A stretch of 64,000 bases of DNA from Sinorhizobium shofinae (GTDB lineage: Bacteria > Pseudomonadota > Alphaproteobacteria > Rhizobiales > Rhizobiaceae). Of the stretch, positions 45,708-55,094 are shown piece after piece. Position numbers and translations under genes: made by a program. The notes beneath the pieces are model-generated. The model was not told the origin of the DNA. It did no database searches and worked only from the letters and a program-made list of their open reading frames with translations. The stretch covers positions 1 through 64,000 of the forward strand of contig MBFK01000172.1 in NCBI GenBank assembly GCA_001704765.1. Direction: 5' to 3'. Numbering within the stretch: the stretch's first letter is position 1; each line of letters begins with the position of its first letter.

Positions 45708-46415
45708 ATGGCTACTCCCCTTGTCGTTTCAGAAGTCGCCAAGAGCTTCACCATGCATCTGCGCGACGGTGTGCGCCTGCCGGTCGTCGCCAATGTCTCC
45801 TTCTCGGTGAAGGCCGGCGAATGCGTCGTCCTCGGCGGCCCCTCGGGTGTCGGCAAGAGCTCGATCCTCAAGATGCTCTACGGCAATTACGGCGTGGACG
45901 AAGGCCAGATCCTCATGGAGCACGACGGCCGGCTCGTGAACCTCGCCGATGCCGAACCGCGCACGGTGCTCGAAGTGCGCCGCACCACGCTCGGCTATGT
46001 CAGCCAGTTTCTGCGCGTCGTGCCGCGCGTCTCCGCCCTCGACATCGTCGCCGAACCCTTGCAGGCGCGCGGGGTCGTTGCGCAAGAGGCGCGCGAGCGA
46101 GCCGCGCAGTTGCTGGCAAAACTCAACCTGCCGAAGGAACTCTGGCCGCTGCCGCCCGCCACCTTCTCCGGCGGCGAGCAGCAGCGCGTCAACATCGCCC
46201 GCGGCTTCATCACCGATCACCGGATCCTGCTGCTCGACGAGCCGACGGCCTCGCTCGATGCGAAAAATCGCGCCGTCGTGGTCGAGATGATCGCCGAGAA
46301 GAAGGCGCAAGGCACGGCGCTCGTCGGCATCTTCCACGACGAGGAAGTACGCGACGCGGTCGCCGACCGCATCATCGACGTTTCCGAGTTTTCGCCGAGA
46401 AGGCACGCCGCATGA
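45708..46415 (+). CDS. phnL: C-P lyase ATP-binding protein PhnL
   Basis: A 235-residue ABC-type ATPase, the second nucleotide-binding protein of the C-P lyase system. Walker A GPSGVGKSS, signature FSGGEQQRVNIARGF, Walker B ILLLDEPTASLD and H-loop FHDEEVRD are present. ATG 45708 has AAGGAAGG upstream; the frame upstream is an overlap shadow. The stop overlaps the next start by ATGA. Confidence 0.93.
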   Translation: MATPLVVSEVAKSFTMHLRDGVRLPVVANVSFSVKAGECVVLGGPSGVGKSSILKMLYGNYGVDEGQILMEHDGRLVNLADAEPRTVLEVRRTTLGYVSQFLRVVPRVSALDIVAEPLQARGVVAQEARERAAQLLAKLNLPKELWPLPPATFSGGEQQRVNIARGFITDHRILLLDEPTASLDAKNRAVVVEMIAEKKAQGTALVGIFHDEEVRDAVADRIIDVSEFSPRRHAA

Positions 46416-47026
46416 GCCAGAAGCTTGGTCCCGGACCCTTCATTCATCCCACCGCCAGCATCACGAATTCGAAGCTGGGGCGCTACACGGAAATCCAGGA
46501 GCGCTCGCGCCTCGACGAGGTCGAGTTCGGCGACTATTCCTACATCATGCAGGACGGGTCGATCTGGTGCGCGACGATCGGCAAGTTCGTCAACATCGCC
46601 GCCGCCGTGCGCATCAATGCGACGAACCACCCGACCTGGCGGGCAACCCTGCATCATTTCACCTATCGCGCGCCGATGTACTGGGACGACGCCGAAGCCG
46701 ATCACGATCTCTTCGCCTGGCGAAGACAGAACCGCGTGACGATCGGCCACGACGTCTGGATCGGCCACGGCGCCACGATCCTGCCAGGGGTCACCGTCGG
46801 TAATGGCGCCGTGATCGGTGCCGGCGCGGTCGTCTCGAAGGACGTCCCGCCCTATACGATCGTCGGCGGTGTGCCCGCCAAGCTTATCCGCGAACGCTTC
46901 GCAGTCGAGATCGGCGAGGCCATGGACCGGGTCGCATGGTGGGACTGGGATCACGCGAAACTGCGCCGGGCGCTGGATGACTTCCGGCACCTGAGCGCGC
47001 AAGAGTTCTTGACCCGGCACGGCTGA
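46412..47026 (+). CDS. Phosphonate-associated hexapeptide-repeat acetyltransferase
   Basis: A 204-residue left-handed beta-helix transferase. Hexapeptide repeats run from HPTASITNSKLGRYTEI and continue with GHDVWIGHGATILPGVTVGNGAVIGAGAVVSKDVPPYTIVGGVPAKLIRERF. It belongs to the group of acetyltransferases linked with phn operons and may modify aminoalkylphosphonates or a pathway intermediate. It is unrelated in fold to the GNAT-type PhnO of E. coli. ATG 46412 overlaps phnL. phnM and phnN, needed downstream of PhnJ, are not in the window. Confidence 0.85.
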   Translation: MSQKLGPGPFIHPTASITNSKLGRYTEIQERSRLDEVEFGDYSYIMQDGSIWCATIGKFVNIAAAVRINATNHPTWRATLHHFTYRAPMYWDDAEADHDLFAWRRQNRVTIGHDVWIGHGATILPGVTVGNGAVIGAGAVVSKDVPPYTIVGGVPAKLIRERFAVEIGEAMDRVAWWDWDHAKLRRALDDFRHLSAQEFLTRHG

Positions 47027-47103
47027 AACGCGGCGCAAAGCGAAAGGGCGCGTGAGGAATGCTGCCGCCATCTCGGTTCGAGATCGACCAAGGCAGACCT
47101 CCG

Positions 47104-48822
47104 TCAGGTGTCGGCAGCTTCCTTCAGAAAATCGCCGGCAACGCGCGCCACCAGCGCAAGCGAAATAGCGCCGGCGTCCGGATGGCCGATGCTCTTTTCG
47201 GCAAGCGGCCGCGCCCGGCCGAGCTTCGGCGTGAGGCTCGAAGTCGCCTCGGCCGCGTCCTGCGCGGCTTTCGTCGCCGCCTTCCAGGCATCAATGAGCG
47301 GCTTGCCCGCGGCGGCCTGGCTTTCCAGCGTCTCGACGAAGGGCACCAGGGCATCGACGAGCGTCTTGTCGCCGACGCGCGCCCGGCCAAGCCGGGTCAC
47401 GCCGTCGAGTGCCAGCCTTGCACCCTTGACGACCGCTGCGTCGCTGACCTCCTCGTCATCGCCGAAGGCATTGCTCCAGGAGCGCAGCGCCAGCCCCCAG
47501 ATCGCACCGGAGGTGCCGCCGGCGCGGTCCGCCCAGGCATCGCCTGCGGCAGCCAGGACGCTCGCCGCCCCTGCGCCCGCGACGACCGCCGCATTCGCTG
47601 CCTCGAGTGCTGCGGCCGAGCCGCGCCGCATGCCCTGGCCGTGGTCGCCGTCGCCGGCAATGGCATCGATGCGGCCAAGGTCCTCTTCGGCCGCCTTCAG
47701 CGCCTCGGCGACCCTGCCGATCAACCCGGCAATGCACTTGCCGCTTTCCCTGGATCCTTGAGAGGCGGCACCGAAGCTTTGCGCCCCTTCCGCATCGACG
47801 ATCTCATCCGTCGCAGGCTCGGCGGCGATGATCGTGCCCTTGCGCAGCACCGGCGCATCGCAGGGCGCGCGCCACAGCGCTTCCAGTTCTTCGTCGAGCC
47901 AGAGAAGCGTCAGCGAGCAGCCCTGCATATCAAGGCTCGTGACGAATTCGCCGCATTCCGGATCGACGACCTCGAGGCCTGCTCCTGCCAGTTCCTTCGC
48001 GATCGCCGTCCAGAGAACGAAGAGCTCTTCGTACTTGGTCGAGCCGAGGCCGTTCAGGACCACCGCGACCTTCCTGGTGCCGGCCGGCCGCTCGGCCAGC
48101 AGCTTTCCGGCGAGCAGTTTTGCGAGATCGCTTGCGGTCGAGATCTTCTCCTCGCTGATGCCGGGTTCACCATGAATGCCGAGACCAAGCGCCATCTGCC
48201 CCTTTGGAACGGCGAAGAGCGGCCCGGACGCGCCCGGCAGGGTGCAGCCGCCGTAGGCAACGCCGAAGGACACCGTCCGGTCATTGGCACGACGCGCCAG
48301 CCGCTCTACCTCGTCGAGCGACTGTCCCGCCTCGGCGGCGGCACCGGCGATCTTGAAGACGACGAGGTCACCGGCGATGCCGCGGCGCTTGGCCGGCGTT
48401 TCGACCGAAGCGCTCGCCACGTCGTCGGTCACCGGCAGGACACGCATGTCAATGCCTTCCGAGCGCAGGCGCTCGGCGGCAAGACCGAAGTTCAGAACGT
48501 CGCCGGCGTAGTTGCCGAAGCCGAGCAGCACGCCGCCGCCCTGGTCCGCATGGCGGCAGACGCGCGCGACGGCGGCCGTCGACGGTGAGGCGAAGACATC
48601 GCCGGCGACCGCCGCATCCGCGAGCCCCGGACCGACATAGCCGGCAAAGGCCGGATAGTGACCGGATCCGCCGCCGATGACCACGGCCACCTTGCCCTTC
48701 GCCACCTTGGTGGAGCGCACCACGCCGCCCTTCACCAGGCGGACGTTGCGGGCATAGATCGCTGCGAAACCGGCGAGCGCAGTGGTGGCGAAGTCTTCCG
48801 GAGCGTCAAAAATCGTGGTCAT
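47104..48822 (-). CDS. Dihydroxyacetone/ketotetrose kinase (fused DhaK-DhaL type, ATP-dependent)
   Basis: A 572-residue single-chain kinase. DhaK-like domain: GGGSGHYPAFAGYVGPG near residues 50-66, VFASPST, GFGNYAGDVLNF and GLGIHGEPGISEE with the substrate-binding His. DhaL-like domain from about residue 360: IDAIAGDGDHGQGMRRG with Mg-ATP-binding Asp and AGGTSGAIWG. The usual GHEP is GHYP here, hinting at a substrate other than dihydroxyacetone, such as erythrulose. The gene is preceded by a TIM-barrel isomerase with a four-base gap, and the operon includes TctABC and PdxA2. Confidence 0.88.
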   Translation of the reverse strand: MTTIFDAPEDFATTALAGFAAIYARNVRLVKGGVVRSTKVAKGKVAVVIGGGSGHYPAFAGYVGPGLADAAVAGDVFASPSTAAVARVCRHADQGGGVLLGFGNYAGDVLNFGLAAERLRSEGIDMRVLPVTDDVASASVETPAKRRGIAGDLVVFKIAGAAAEAGQSLDEVERLARRANDRTVSFGVAYGGCTLPGASGPLFAVPKGQMALGLGIHGEPGISEEKISTASDLAKLLAGKLLAERPAGTRKVAVVLNGLGSTKYEELFVLWTAIAKELAGAGLEVVDPECGEFVTSLDMQGCSLTLLWLDEELEALWRAPCDAPVLRKGTIIAAEPATDEIVDAEGAQSFGAASQGSRESGKCIAGLIGRVAEALKAAEEDLGRIDAIAGDGDHGQGMRRGSAAALEAANAAVVAGAGAASVLAAAGDAWADRAGGTSGAIWGLALRSWSNAFGDDEEVSDAAVVKGARLALDGVTRLGRARVGDKTLVDALVPFVETLESQAAAGKPLIDAWKAATKAAQDAAEATSSLTPKLGRARPLAEKSIGHPDAGAISLALVARVAGDFLKEAADT

Positions 48823-48826
48823 CGCT

Positions 48827-49768
48827 TCAAAGTCCCTGTTCGCGAGGCAGGATGCGCCTCAGATAATCGCGATTGGCGGCGCTGACCGAAAGGCCGTCAC
48901 CACCGTAATGCTCGCAGAGGAAAGGGCTCTGAAATCCATGCGCCAGGGCCATGCGGATCGCCGCACGGTAGTTGATGACGCCGAATTCGAGCGGGGCCGG
49001 GTGGGTGACAATGAGCCCCGATGCCGCATCCTCCGTGCGGTTGTAGTTCTTGACGTGCCAATATTTAGCAAAGCGCGCAACCTTTGCCATCATCTCCTGC
49101 CAATGTTCGACCGGGCGGTGCAGGCGGATGAGGTTGCCGAGATCGGCGTTGATGCCGACATTTGGGAGGCCGACCTCCTCGACGAAGCGCACGGAACTGT
49201 CGGCTGTCCCGAGATAGGTGTCCTCGTACATTTCCAGCGACACTTCGACGCCAAGCTCTTCGGCATGACGGCCAAGCTCGCGAACCCGTGAAACCGCCTT
49301 TTGCCAGGTCGCCGCGTCGTCCGGGTTCTTCGGGCCATCGATTGTCCAGAACCACAGCACTTTCTTCTGCGCCTCCGTCAGCGGACCGAAGAAGCCAAAA
49401 GAGACAGAGCCTGCGCCGACAGCGGCAGCAGTCTCGATGACCCGGTGAGCATAGGCGAGATATTCCTCGCCACGCTCGGGGTCGATCAGGCTGCGACGCG
49501 AAGTGGAGATCGCCGGGATGGTGAGGCCGAGGGATCGGGTCAACCCAACGAACTCTTCCAGCCGATCGCGCGAAAGATCGGCCAGCCGGATCCAGCTGTC
49601 GGTCGGGTCGAGTTCGCTAAAGCCGGCGTCCACCACGTCGTGGAGCGTCGCCGCCCATTCATCCACCGACTGGTCCTGGACGGATCGGCCGTCCGGCAAC
49701 ATGTTCGGATACTGGATCATCGCGGCCGCGATCGGCCAATTGTCACGGTTCCATTTGCGTGGCGCCAT
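48827..49768 (-). CDS. Sugar-phosphate isomerase/epimerase-type TIM-barrel enzyme
   Basis: A 313-residue xylose-isomerase-like TIM barrel. Metal ligand positions are suggested by SLEMYEDTYLG (Glu), GINADLGNLIRLHRP (Asp), KYWHVKNYNR (His) and FLCEHYGGD (Glu). No signal peptide is present. Related enzymes are sugar isomerases, epimerases and the 3-oxo-isoapionate decarboxylase of D-apionate breakdown, which feeds erythrulose to a DAK-type kinase. Pairing with the kinase at 47104-48822 makes that comparison attractive, but the substrate is not proven. Confidence 0.78.
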   Translation of the reverse strand: MAPRKWNRDNWPIAAAMIQYPNMLPDGRSVQDQSVDEWAATLHDVVDAGFSELDPTDSWIRLADLSRDRLEEFVGLTRSLGLTIPAISTSRRSLIDPERGEEYLAYAHRVIETAAAVGAGSVSFGFFGPLTEAQKKVLWFWTIDGPKNPDDAATWQKAVSRVRELGRHAEELGVEVSLEMYEDTYLGTADSSVRFVEEVGLPNVGINADLGNLIRLHRPVEHWQEMMAKVARFAKYWHVKNYNRTEDAASGLIVTHPAPLEFGVINYRAAIRMALAHGFQSPFLCEHYGGDGLSVSAANRDYLRRILPREQGL

Positions 49769-49822
49769 GGCGAACTCCTCGAGATTGGAGAAATTAGATC
49801 GGGTATTTCTTGAGCGGCCGGA

Positions 49823-51358
49823 TCAGGCCGCCGCGTTGCCGTCGCCATGCGAAGCGACGTCGTGCCGGCGCTTGCGCAAGGTGCCGACCAGCCAGAAAGC
49901 AACTGGGGAGAGAAGCAGCACCAGGCCGAGCGTCATCAGGCCGGAAACCAGACCGTTCGACCAGAAGATGCTGAGGCTGCCGCCGGACATCAGCATCGAT
50001 TGCCGGAAGGCGTCCTCTGCCTTGTCGCCGAGCACCATGGCAAGAACCAGCGGCGCCAGCGGATAGTCGAGCTTCTTGAAGACGTAGCCGAGGAGCCCGA
50101 AGCTGATCACCAGGAAAATGTCCGAGATGGAATTCGCGACCTGATAGGCGCCCGAGAAGATCACCGCAACGATGATCGGCCCGATGATGGAGAAGGGCAC
50201 GCGTAGGATCGACGCGTAAAGCGGCACTGTCGCAATCACCAGGAAGACGGCGACCACATTGCCGAGATACATCGAGGCGATCAGTCCCCAGACGAAATCC
50301 GGCCGGTCGGTGAACAGCATCGGACCAGGCGTCAAGCCCCAGATCATTAGCCCGCCCATCATCACCGCCGCGGTTGCCGAACCCGGCACACCGAGTGCCA
50401 GCATCGGCAGAAGAGCGGAGGTGCCAGCCGAATGATCGGCCGTTTCCGGCGCCACGACACCGCGCGGATCGCCCTTGCCGAACATCGACTTGTCGCGTGC
50501 CGAGCGACGGGCAACGCCATAGCTCATGAACGAGGCGGCGGTCGGACCTGCTGGCGTGATGCCCATCCAGATGCCGATGATCGTTGAGCGGACGATCGTC
50601 AGCCAGTAGCGCGGGATCTCGATCAGCGTGCGGCCGATCTCGGCGAGCTTGACGCGCGCCTTGATGCCTTCGAAGCGCAAGCCCTCTTCCGTGGTCAGCA
50701 ACAGTTCACCGATGCCGAAGAGGCCCATGACGGCGATCAGGAAGCTCACGCCCTTGATGAGTTCGGGAATGTCGAAGGTGAGGCGCAGATTGCCGGAGAT
50801 CGTGTCCATGCCGACGGAGGCCAGCGCGAAGCCGAGCATCATCGAAACGAGCGTCTTGAAGGGCGATTGCGCGCCCATCGAGATGAAGCTCGCAAAGGCG
50901 AGGAAATAGACGGCGAAATATTCTGGCGAGGAGAACTTGAGAGCGAAATTCGCAACCCAGCCCGAAAGCAGCGTGATCATGACGACGCCGGCGAGCGCCC
51001 CGAGGCCGGCCGACACGAAGGCAAGGGTCAGCGCGCGGCTCGCCTGACCGGCTTTGGCCATCGGATAGCCGTCGAAAGTGGTGGCGACGGACGACGGTTC
51101 GCCCGGGATGTTGAATAGGATCGAGGTCGTCGAGCCGCCAAACAGTGCGCCCCAATACATGCAGGAGAGCAGAATGATCGCCGAGATCGGATCCATCGAG
51201 AAGGTGAGCGGCAGGAGCAGCGACACGCCGTTCGGCGCCCCGAGGCCGGGCAACACGCCGACCAGGATGCCGAGCGTCACGCCCACCATCATCAGCAGGA
51301 TATGGTTCCAGCTGAGGATGTGGCCAAAGCCGTCGATCAGAAGACCGATATTTTCCAT
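49823..51358 (-). CDS. tctA: Tripartite tricarboxylate transporter large membrane subunit TctA
   Basis: A 511-residue protein with about 11 membrane segments. The TctA signature GVLPGLGAPNGVSLLLPLTFSMDPISAIILLSCMYWGALFGG then SILFNIPGEPSSVATTFDGYPMA is complete, and the second half repeats the pattern with LGVPGSATAAVMMGGLMIWGLTPGP. It is the main ion-coupled importer subunit for a carboxylate. It follows tctB after 34 bases on the same strand. Presumed substrate is the C4 sugar acid used by the adjacent enzymes. Confidence 0.92.
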   Translation of the reverse strand: MENIGLLIDGFGHILSWNHILLMMVGVTLGILVGVLPGLGAPNGVSLLLPLTFSMDPISAIILLSCMYWGALFGGSTTSILFNIPGEPSSVATTFDGYPMAKAGQASRALTLAFVSAGLGALAGVVMITLLSGWVANFALKFSSPEYFAVYFLAFASFISMGAQSPFKTLVSMMLGFALASVGMDTISGNLRLTFDIPELIKGVSFLIAVMGLFGIGELLLTTEEGLRFEGIKARVKLAEIGRTLIEIPRYWLTIVRSTIIGIWMGITPAGPTAASFMSYGVARRSARDKSMFGKGDPRGVVAPETADHSAGTSALLPMLALGVPGSATAAVMMGGLMIWGLTPGPMLFTDRPDFVWGLIASMYLGNVVAVFLVIATVPLYASILRVPFSIIGPIIVAVIFSGAYQVANSISDIFLVISFGLLGYVFKKLDYPLAPLVLAMVLGDKAEDAFRQSMLMSGGSLSIFWSNGLVSGLMTLGLVLLLSPVAFWLVGTLRKRRHDVASHGDGNAAA

Positions 51359-51392
51359 GTCATTCCTCCCGCAGGCAATGCATTCGGCCGGG

Positions 51393-51893
51393 TCAGTAGA
51401 TCCCGAACCAGGCCTCGACCGGTCCCTTCAGCAGCGGAACCTGGAAGCCAATCTCGAAGACGACGAAGAAGACGAGCGATACGCCAAGCCCTGCCGGCAG
51501 CGCGATCCACCATTTGTAGCGCCCCTGGAAGAACATCGTCGCGGCGATGTAGAGCGCCGTCCCGACATAGAGCCCGAGCCAGGCGGAGATCGCGCCGAAG
51601 GCAATGAGCGGCAGCAGGAAGGAGGCGACCACCTTGGCGCGCCCGCCATCGATAAAGATCTCTCCCGTGCCGCGATGCTTGAGGAACGCCTGCGCGATAT
51701 TGACGAGGCTGCCGAAGACGATGAGAAGGCCGATATAGAAGGGGAAATAGCCCGCATCCGGCCCCATGTCGGTCCAGCCGGCGCCGATATCGAGGGAGCC
51801 GTAGCAGACGGCGACGCCGAAGGCGCCGGTCAGTGCCGCGACGCCAAGCTCGACCACGAAGCGGGAGATCCCATTCGCACTGTTCTCACTCAT
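51393..51893 (-). CDS. tctB: Tripartite tricarboxylate transporter small membrane subunit TctB
   Basis: A 166-residue protein with four membrane segments, the typical TctB build; PDAGYFPFYIGLLIVFGSLVNI is a characteristic region. ATG 51893 (MSENSANGI) with AAAGG upstream is preferred to an earlier start. It partners TctA in the inner membrane and is encoded between tctC and tctA, the common order. Confidence 0.88.
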   Translation of the reverse strand: MSENSANGISRFVVELGVAALTGAFGVAVCYGSLDIGAGWTDMGPDAGYFPFYIGLLIVFGSLVNIAQAFLKHRGTGEIFIDGGRAKVVASFLLPLIAFGAISAWLGLYVGTALYIAATMFFQGRYKWWIALPAGLGVSLVFFVVFEIGFQVPLLKGPVEAWFGIY

Positions 51894-51994
51894 GATCGTA
51901 ACCTTTCGGAACGGTGGCGGGCGCGTCACGCGGGATATAGAGCATGGCTGCCCCGCACCCCGATAAGTATCGAGCGCCCGCCAGGGAATTTGCC

Positions 51995-52981
51995 TCAGTT
52001 GGCGAGCCAGCCTTCGCGTTTCAGCACTTCGCTGACCGCGGCGCCGTACACCTCGACTGCGGATTTGAGGTCGTCACCGCTCAGATAGACGGGAGACTGC
52101 GACGTGTCGGCGAGATATTTCGCCCATTCCGGGGTCTCGGAAACCTTGCGCAGCACATCCGCATAGAACTGGACGACATCCGGTTCGACGCCGGCCGGCA
52201 GCCAGACGGTGCGCGGCATGGAATAGCTGTCGATGGGAATGCCGGCTTCCTTGCAGGTCGGGATATCGCTCCAGCCCTTGTCGCCGGCGACCTTGGCTTC
52301 GCTCGAGAGCTTCACGCTCTTGAAGACGCAGAGCGGCTTCACCATGCCGGCCTGCCACTGGCCGAGGTTCTCGCTCGGATTGTTGACATTGGCGTCGATA
52401 TGCTCGCCGGCAAGCTGGACCGCCGCCTCGCCGCCGCTCTTGAACGGAATGTAGCCGATCTCAGCGCCGGTGGCGTCGTTGATCATCGAGGCGAGGATCT
52501 GGTCGACGTCCTTCGACTGGCTGCCGCCGATCTTCAACCCGCCTTCCTTCGCCTTGGCGACGAAGTCCGCCGCAGTGGCATAGTCGGCCTTGCCATTGAC
52601 CCAGAGGACAAATTCGTCGGATGCAAGTGCTGCAACCGGCGTCAGGTCTTCTGCCTTGTAGGGCACCTTGGCGCGAACCGGCAGCAGGTAGGCATTGTTG
52701 GTGCCGAAGGCGAGCTTGTAGGCGTCGCCCTTGTAGCCGGCCGTGTAGACGAAGCCTTCCGCGCCGCCGGCGCTGCCCTTGTTGGTGACGATCACGGGTG
52801 TCTTCATCAGTTCGTATTTGGCGATGATCGCCTGGATGGTACGCGCGAAAATGTCCGTGCCGCCGCCGGGGCCTGCGGTCACGACGAATTCCACCGGACG
52901 GTTCGGCTCGAAAGCCGCAGCCGGCGCGGCAACGCCAAGGGCGGCGGCCATGATACATATGATAGAGACGGATTTCTTCAC
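51995..52981 (-). CDS. tctC: Tripartite tricarboxylate transporter binding protein TctC
   Basis: A 328-residue periplasmic binding protein (Bug/TctC family). Signal peptide MKKSVSIICIMAAALGVAAPAAA with cleavage before FEPNRP at residue 24. RPVEFVVTAGPGGGTDIFAR is the family start motif. It delivers a carboxylate ligand to TctAB. It lies downstream of pdxA2 on the minus strand (74-base gap). Confidence 0.9.
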   Translation of the reverse strand: MKKSVSIICIMAAALGVAAPAAAFEPNRPVEFVVTAGPGGGTDIFARTIQAIIAKYELMKTPVIVTNKGSAGGAEGFVYTAGYKGDAYKLAFGTNNAYLLPVRAKVPYKAEDLTPVAALASDEFVLWVNGKADYATAADFVAKAKEGGLKIGGSQSKDVDQILASMINDATGAEIGYIPFKSGGEAAVQLAGEHIDANVNNPSENLGQWQAGMVKPLCVFKSVKLSSEAKVAGDKGWSDIPTCKEAGIPIDSYSMPRTVWLPAGVEPDVVQFYADVLRKVSETPEWAKYLADTSQSPVYLSGDDLKSAVEVYGAAVSEVLKREGWLAN

Positions 52982-53055
52982 CTGTGGTCCTCCCGTTGAG
53001 TTGGATCCGGCGCAAGACCTCCCCTGACGCCGGTATGGCTTGAAAGCGTGCGAAT

Positions 53056-54102
53056 TCAGGCGGCCGCGGAGAGACCCCTGTTTTTCTGCGCCATGCGGGC
53101 CGCAAGCAGGATCGCTTCGCGGCTGGCGCCGACATCGGCAATGCCCTTGCCGGCGATGTCATAGGCCGTGCCGTGCGCCGGCGTGCAAAGCGGGAAAGGC
53201 AGACCGCCCATCATCGTCACGCCCTTGTCGAAGCCCATCAGCTTCATCGCGATCTGACCCTGGTCGTGATACATGGTCAGCACCGCGTGGAAGCCCTCCT
53301 TCAGCGCCCGCACGAACACCGTGTCGGCCGGGAACGGCCCTTCGACGTTGAAGCCGAGCGCCTTGGCCTTTTCGACGGCGGGCTCGATGATGTCGATCTC
53401 CTCCATGCCGAAGCTGCCGCCGTCGCCTGCATGCGGATTGAGCCCCGCGACCGCGATCCTCGCCTCGTCATAGCCGGCGTTCCTGAGGCAGGCCCGTGTG
53501 AGCTCGAGTTCGGCCAGGATCGAATCCACCGAAAGGCTCCTCGCCACTTCCGACAGCGGAATGTGGGAGGTGACGCGGGCGTTCCATACTTTTTCGAGAA
53601 CATTGAACTCGCGGACCTTCCCGGTGAAGGAAAGCACGTCGGCGACGAAGCGGATTTCGTCGTCATAGCCCGGATAGGCAAAGCGCACCGCCTTCTTGTT
53701 GAAGGGCGTGAAGCAGACGGCATCCGCCCTGCCGGCATGCGCCAATTCCAGCGCCATGCGGAAATTGCGGGTGGCGAAAGCGCCGCCGGCAAGCGTCGCC
53801 TCGCCGCGCACGACGTCGGCCGGATCAAGATGCGCCAGATCAACGAACCCGTGACGAGACGTGCCGACATTGTCGAGCGTCTCGAGTGAGGCGGCCTGCA
53901 GATCGAGCGCGACGCCGGCGACCTTCGCACCCTCGTCGAGAATGCGGCGGTCACCAATGGCAATGATGTGCGCCGCTTCGCGAATATCGCCGAGCACAAG
54001 CAGCCTGGCCGTCAGTTCCGGACTGATCCCTGCCGGATCCCCCATGGCAAGGGCGATGACAGGACGCCGTCCCTTCGCCTCAGCCGCACCATTGGTCGTC
54101 AT
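53056..54102 (-). CDS. pdxA2: PdxA2-type 4-phospho-D-threonate/erythronate dehydrogenase
   Basis: A 348-residue PdxA-family dehydrogenase. Metal-binding His lie in VTSHIPLSE, GLNPHAGDGG and MYHDQGQIAMK; HGTAYDIAGKG is the C-terminal signature. In carbohydrate clusters PdxA2 oxidatively decarboxylates 4-phospho-D-threonate or -erythronate to dihydroxyacetone phosphate, rather than making pyridoxal phosphate. ATG 54102 follows GGAGG; ATG 54126 is possible. It is the first gene of the minus-strand operon and divergent from gntR. A DUF1537 acid kinase, the usual partner, is missing. Confidence 0.85.
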   Translation of the reverse strand: MTTNGAAEAKGRRPVIALAMGDPAGISPELTARLLVLGDIREAAHIIAIGDRRILDEGAKVAGVALDLQAASLETLDNVGTSRHGFVDLAHLDPADVVRGEATLAGGAFATRNFRMALELAHAGRADAVCFTPFNKKAVRFAYPGYDDEIRFVADVLSFTGKVREFNVLEKVWNARVTSHIPLSEVARSLSVDSILAELELTRACLRNAGYDEARIAVAGLNPHAGDGGSFGMEEIDIIEPAVEKAKALGFNVEGPFPADTVFVRALKEGFHAVLTMYHDQGQIAMKLMGFDKGVTMMGGLPFPLCTPAHGTAYDIAGKGIADVGASREAILLAARMAQKNRGLSAAA

Positions 54103-54158
54103 TGTGAGAATGTCCTCCGTCTTCATGCCTCGGGCACTGTCATACGTTATTCAAAATT

Positions 54159-54189
54159 CTGCATCAAGTCTTTTGTATTCTGTATGCAG
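54159..54189. promoter_or_regulatory. Candidate GntR operator region
   Basis: CTGCAT (54159-54164) and ATGCAG (54184-54189) flank an AT-rich core with TTGTATTCTGTAT, reminiscent of the TTGTATACAA-type sites of FCD-GntR regulators. It lies in the pdxA2-gntR divergent gap. Confidence 0.4.
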
Positions 54190-54307
54190 CATTTTCTGTT
54201 GACGATAACGAGGGCTGCCTCCATGCTTGAATGAGACACCGCTGATTCAATCGAGTGGTCGAGGGAACAAGAGACCGGGACATCGGTCGCAGCGCAGAAC
54301 GGGAAAA

Positions 54308-54994
54308 ATGAACGAAATCACACCATTGGAGCGGCGGCCCGAAGGCGGCCATGGGCCGATCCGGCGCACCGCGCTGCACGACACGCTGGTCAGCCACTTG
54401 CGCGACATGATCATCGAAGGCGATCTTCCGCCCGGCACCCGACTGCACGAAGGCCAGCTCGGCGAGCAGCTCGGCGTGTCGCGCACGCCGCTTCGCGAGG
54501 CGATCAAATATCTGGCGAGCGAAGGTTTGGTCGAGCTCGTGCCGAGCCGCGGCGCCGTCGTCAAGCGCTTCAGCGCCAAGGACGTCAAGGACATGCTGAC
54601 GGTGCTGCAGGCGCTCGAGGAGCTCGCCGGGCGACTCGCCTGCGAAACGGCAAGCGACGCGGGGATTGCCGAGGTGCGAGCGCTGCACGACGAGATGGTC
54701 CGCCGCTACAAGGCCGGCGACCGGCTGCAATATTACAAGCTCAATCAGCAGATCCACACGGCGATCGTCCAGCTTTCCGGCAATGCGGCGTTGGCCGACA
54801 TGCACGGCGTGCTGCAGACGCGGCTGAAGCGCATCCGCTTCATCGGCCACGAAGGCCCCGAAAAGTGGGCTGCCGCCGTCGCCGAGCACGAAGAGATGAT
54901 CGCCGCCCTCGAGGCCCGCGACACGGTCAAGCTATCGGAGGTGCTGGGACGGCACCTGACGAAAGCATGGGAAAGGGTGCGCGACTCGGTGTAG
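54308..54994 (+). CDS. GntR/FadR-family (FCD) regulator
   Basis: A 228-residue regulator. Winged helix-turn-helix near residues 22-85 (LRDMIIEGDLPPGTRLHEGQLGEQLGVSRTPLREAIKYLASEGLVELVPSRGAVV), then an all-helical FCD domain with metal-type Asp and His (ELAGRLACE, NQQIHTAIV, HEEMIAALEARD). It probably controls the pdxA2-tct-isomerase-kinase operon in response to a sugar acid. ATG 54308 is chosen over an upstream in-frame ATG at 54227 that lacks a ribosome site. Confidence 0.88.
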   Translation: MNEITPLERRPEGGHGPIRRTALHDTLVSHLRDMIIEGDLPPGTRLHEGQLGEQLGVSRTPLREAIKYLASEGLVELVPSRGAVVKRFSAKDVKDMLTVLQALEELAGRLACETASDAGIAEVRALHDEMVRRYKAGDRLQYYKLNQQIHTAIVQLSGNAALADMHGVLQTRLKRIRFIGHEGPEKWAAAVAEHEEMIAALEARDTVKLSEVLGRHLTKAWERVRDSV

Positions 54995-55094
54995 CAGTCG
55001 ACTCGGTGCAGCAGTCGGCCAGCCAGCCGCAACCACAGGCATCGCCACTGCTTTCGCTCTGTAAACAAATTGGCTCTCGGCCCTAAAAGCCGGG

